Both the position numbers and the translations under genes were made by a program. Positions 7,596-9,351 of a stretch of 9,351 nucleotides of DNA are shown one piece after another. Source of the DNA: Gemmatimonadota bacterium (lineage in GTDB: Bacteria; Gemmatimonadota; Gemmatimonadetes; Gemmatimonadales; GWC2-71-9); contig QHUE01000208.1 of NCBI GenBank assembly GCA_003221825.1, positions 1-9,351 on the forward strand. The letters are read 5' to 3'. The first letter of the stretch is position 1, and every line of letters begins with the position of its first letter. The notes under the pieces were generated by a model. The model saw nothing but the letters and a program-made list of their open reading frames with translations, was not told the DNA's origin and searched no databases.

Positions 7596-8524
7596 CGCGA
7601 TGACCGATAGAGGTTGTCGAACACGACCGCGCCGAGACGGAGGCGCGTCGTGTCGGTAGCGTGCTTCCGGGCTATCCCTTCGAGCAAGCGCTCGACACCC
7701 GTTGCCTCCGCGCGGCCGAACTTCGCGTCCTTGCAGTCGATGTCGTGCACGATCTCGCCGATGGCCCGCAGCGTCGGGTCGTGTAGTCGAAAGCGCCGGA
7801 CGAGCGTTTCGAAGGTGCAGCGGTCGCCTTCGTGCGTGTACTCGGCCTCGAACATGTCGAAGCGCAGCTCGCCCTTGCGAGGCGAGTAGCCCTCGGGAGC
7901 CACGAATTTGAACCGGGCCGCCGGATCGATGAAGCGCTTGATGAGCCACGCACTGGCGATTCGATCCACGAACACGCCCCGGCGCGTGACCCACGTCCGC
8001 CCGCGCATCCGCCCGGCTGGGCCGCCAGCACGGACCCTGTGCTTCTCGGGCAGTTCGGTCCGGCGCGCGCGTGCCTCGAGGTAGGCCACGACCCGCCCAG
8101 CCTTTTGCCGGTTGGGCGCGTGGAAATAGTCGATCGCTGCGACCTCGGCCAGCCTGTGATCGAGACGCGCCACGTCGACGGGGGCCGCCTTGCGCGTCAG
8201 AGACTTCGCATCGCGCGCGATCGCGGCGTAGTCCGCCGTGCGGGCCTCGCGGAACAACCCTTCCACGTCGCGATCGCTCAGGCCGTCCACGAAATCCCCT
8301 CGACACACTGATCCCTCACCGCCGCCCGCCTCGATCTCCTCCAGCAGCCAGCGAAAGTCTTCGACTGCTTGATCGTTGTACGGGAGCACCCACACCGAGT
8401 TCTTGACCGGCACCGCGCCGATGCGCTGCAGCCTGCGCCACACCTTCACCCGGAAGTAGTCGGGCTTCGGCGGAATCTGGTGGAACAGCAGGAGCCAACG
8501 TCCGGTCGCTGTGCCCTTGGACAT
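7592..8524 (-). CDS. chrB: Chromate resistance protein ChrB (N-terminal ChrB_N plus C-terminal ChrB domain)
   Basis: The 310-residue protein begins at the ATG at 8524 (MSKGTATGRWLLLFHQIPPK). The N-terminal part (about 8-150) has the ChrB_N pattern YFRVKVWRRLQRIGAVPVKN followed by SVWVLPYND, then FRWLLEEIE and CRGDFVDGLSDRDVEGLF. The C-terminal ChrB domain (about 178-310) has WVTRRGVFVDRIASAWLIKR with FIDP, then EAEYTHEGDRCTFETLV (H231 and C236), IGEIVHDIDCKDAKFGR and a final GAVVFDNLYRSS. Known ChrB proteins are chromate-responsive and are thought to regulate or assist ChrA; whether this one binds DNA cannot be read here. The position of the Cys found in the neighbouring mini-ChrB (ACPW) is Ser in this copy (ASAW). 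The start overlaps the mini-ChrB stop as TGATG, with no Shine-Dalgarno before it (a CCTCC sequence instead), pointing to termination-reinitiation. The frame reaches further upstream to 8566, but 8524 begins the conserved part. Confidence 0.92.
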   Translation of the reverse strand: MSKGTATGRWLLLFHQIPPKPDYFRVKVWRRLQRIGAVPVKNSVWVLPYNDQAVEDFRWLLEEIEAGGGEGSVCRGDFVDGLSDRDVEGLFREARTADYAAIARDAKSLTRKAAPVDVARLDHRLAEVAAIDYFHAPNRQKAGRVVAYLEARARRTELPEKHRVRAGGPAGRMRGRTWVTRRGVFVDRIASAWLIKRFIDPAARFKFVAPEGYSPRKGELRFDMFEAEYTHEGDRCTFETLVRRFRLHDPTLRAIGEIVHDIDCKDAKFGRAEATGVERLLEGIARKHATDTTRLRLGAVVFDNLYRSSR

Positions 8525-8730
8525 CAGACGGAGGCGGGGACGCGCCGCTTGGCGTGCTGGAGCCATGCATAAAGCGCGTCGTAAATGACGAACCCGCGGG
8601 CGAGCAGCTCGTGATCATCGGGGAACAGTGGTGCAAAGAGAAACTCAGCCTGCGGGTCGATGAATCGCGTGATCAGCCACGGGCATGCGACTCGATCGAT
8701 CTTGGGATGTGCACGAGTAATCCATCGCAT
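8524..8730 (-). CDS. Mini-ChrB: ChrB C-terminal domain with its middle missing
   Basis: The 68-residue product reads as the two ends of a ChrB C-terminal domain joined in frame. Residues 3-33 (WITRAHPKIDRVACPWLITR with FIDPQAEFLF) match the start of that domain in the adjacent chrB, with about 17 of 31 residues identical by eye. Residues 36-55 (FPDDHELLARGFVIYDALYA) match the domain's last helix (compare TDTTRLRLGAVVFDNLY). The roughly 77 residues between, including the H and C of THEGDRCTF and the VHDIDCKDAKFGR segment, are absent. It keeps the Cys of the ACPW motif. The ATG at 8730 is preferred because GAGG lies at 8739-8736 with a 5-base spacer and the homology begins here; the ATG at 8757 has no ribosome site. 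It is the first gene of the minus-strand run and overlaps chrB by one base. It may be a functional small protein, or a decayed duplicate kept as a translational leader for chrB. Confidence 0.75.
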   Translation of the reverse strand: MRWITRAHPKIDRVACPWLITRFIDPQAEFLFAPLFPDDHELLARGFVIYDALYAWLQHAKRRVPASV

Positions 8731-8765
8731 AGAAGCCTCGGCGTTGCATGAACGCATCGCGGTTG

Positions 8766-8771
8766 ACTATA
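8766..8771 (-). promoter_or_regulatory. Candidate extended -10 promoter for the chr operon
   Basis: On the minus strand TATAGT (8771-8766) is preceded by TGT, giving an extended -10 of the form TGnTATAGT in one of the few AT-rich patches of the window (8763-8785). Transcription would begin near 8758-8760, leaving a leader of about 28 bases before the ATG at 8730. A -35 box at the usual distance is poor. An imperfect dyad (ATAAC-AA-GTGTAT) overlaps this patch and could be an operator for ChrB or another regulator; this is inference only. No convincing promoter was found for the divergent PepSY gene. Confidence 0.4.
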
Positions 8772-8840
8772 ACAAGTGTATCATCGATCGTTTGAGCGGG
8801 CCAGGACATCACTTCACAACACCGAGATCGGGGGCATTGT

Positions 8841-9351
8841 ATGAAGATGACGATGAAGGCGTGGCTTGTTCCGGTTCTCGCCGTCGCGGCGGTGTGTTGG
8901 GGGACCACGCTCGCCGCCCAGGACCAAGAAGAGGAAGGGAACCCGGCTGCGGCGGCAAAGGCAGCACTGAGCGCTCGCGTGTCCCTTGACCGTGGTCTGG
9001 CGGCGAGCGCGAGCCACGGGCGGCCGATCTCGGCCAAATTCGAGGTCGATGAGGGCAAGTCGCAGCTTTCCGTTTATACCATGAAAGGCGGCAAGTTCTT
9101 CGAGGTGAGCATCGATCCCAACAGCGGACGCATCGTCAAGACCGAGCCGATTGCAGACGGCGAAGATTACACCGCTGCACAGAGTCAGAGCGCGGCGATA
9201 GCCAAGGCGAAGGTCTCGCTGCGGGCAGCAGTGCAGAACGCGCTGCGAGCCAACGCCGGCTTCCGCGCTGTCAGCGTCACCCCCTCGTTGAAGGATGGCC
9301 GCGCCGTTGCCGAAGTGGCGCTCGCAAAGGGCGAGGAGCTAAAGACGGTTT
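8841..9351 (+). CDS. Exported PepSY-domain protein (3' end outside window)
   Basis: The frame from the ATG at 8841 stays open to the end of the window (170 complete codons). It begins with a Sec signal peptide (MKMTMKAWLVPVLAVAAVCW, probable cleavage after LAA at residue 26), followed by an acidic segment, QDQEEEG. The next part has the PepSY-like pattern ISAKFEVDEGKSQLSVYTMK and FFEVSIDPNSGRIVKTEPI, then a helix with many Ala and Lys (AAIAKAKVSLRAAVQNAL), and a second PepSY-like strand set beginning VTPSLKDGRAVAEVALAKGE. PepSY proteins are periplasmic or membrane-associated modules linked to peptidase inhibition or metal and redox systems; the specific role is unknown. ATGs at 8847 and 8853 are alternative starts; 8841 is chosen for GGGGG at 8830-8834 with a 6-base spacer. 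It is divergent from the chr block across a 110-base gap. Confidence 0.8.
   Translation, partial: MKMTMKAWLVPVLAVAAVCWGTTLAAQDQEEEGNPAAAAKAALSARVSLDRGLAASASHGRPISAKFEVDEGKSQLSVYTMKGGKFFEVSIDPNSGRIVKTEPIADGEDYTAAQSQSAAIAKAKVSLRAAVQNALRANAGFRAVSVTPSLKDGRAVAEVALAKGEELKTV

Noticed and set aside
7596..8306. Upstream extension of the chrA frame into chrB
   Set aside because: The extra residues are Arg/Gly-rich and overlap well-conserved chrB in another frame; ChrA homology begins at the ATG at 7595.
8731..8757. Longer start (ATG at 8757) for the mini-ChrB
   Set aside because: No ribosome site precedes it and the homology begins at 8730; it lies almost on the predicted transcription start, so only leaderless translation could use it.
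8763..8790. TTGACT as a -35 box for the rightward PepSY gene
   Set aside because: No acceptable -10 hexamer occurs 16-18 bases downstream.

Overview
This is a high-GC, densely packed bacterial window. Exported proteins with Sec signal peptides, a lipoprotein and a tripartite RND efflux system point to a Gram-negative (diderm) host. Taxonomy cannot be fixed from sequence alone. The pairing of chromate genes with DUF1259 and DUF1080 proteins would suit an environmental phylum such as Gemmatimonadota or Acidobacteriota, but that is only a guess. The content is a metal-resistance region made of two convergent gene blocks plus one divergent gene at the right edge.

Left block, plus strand (1-3616): the 3' end of a CusB-type periplasmic adaptor gene with a methionine-rich tail, overlapping by 4 bases (ATGA) a complete cusA-type heavy-metal RND pump gene. 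The pump keeps the three substrate methionines and the charged proton-relay residues expected of a Cu(I)/Ag(I) exporter. A GTG overlapping the cusA stop opens a short histidine-rich reading frame that may be a gene remnant. Only 99 bases separate cusA from the convergent block, with no convincing terminator.

Right block, minus strand, transcribed from about 8760 down to 3716: six tightly packed genes. In order they are (i) a 68-residue mini-ChrB that looks like a ChrB C-terminal domain with its middle removed, (ii) full-length ChrB (310 aa), (iii) the chromate transporter ChrA (386 aa, two CHR halves), (iv) an exported protein with two DUF1259 repeats, (v) a lipoprotein with a seven-aspartate run and a DUF1080/LamG-like domain, and (vi) an exported seven-bladed YncE-like beta-propeller. 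Genes i-iii are joined by TGATG and ATGA overlaps without Shine-Dalgarno sequences, and v-vi by a CTGA junction. Genes iv and v have good ribosome binding sites. The layout suggests one operon that couples cytoplasmic chromate sensing and inner-membrane chromate efflux to three envelope proteins of unknown function.

Right edge, plus strand (8841-9351): the start of a divergently transcribed exported PepSY-domain protein that runs off the window. The 110-base gap between it and the chr block holds an AT-rich promoter candidate reading leftwards.

The most noteworthy points are the internally deleted ChrB minigene, the link between chrBA and the DUF1259/DUF1080/propeller trio, and the metal-ligand-rich extras (Met tail, His-rich frame) around the cus genes.
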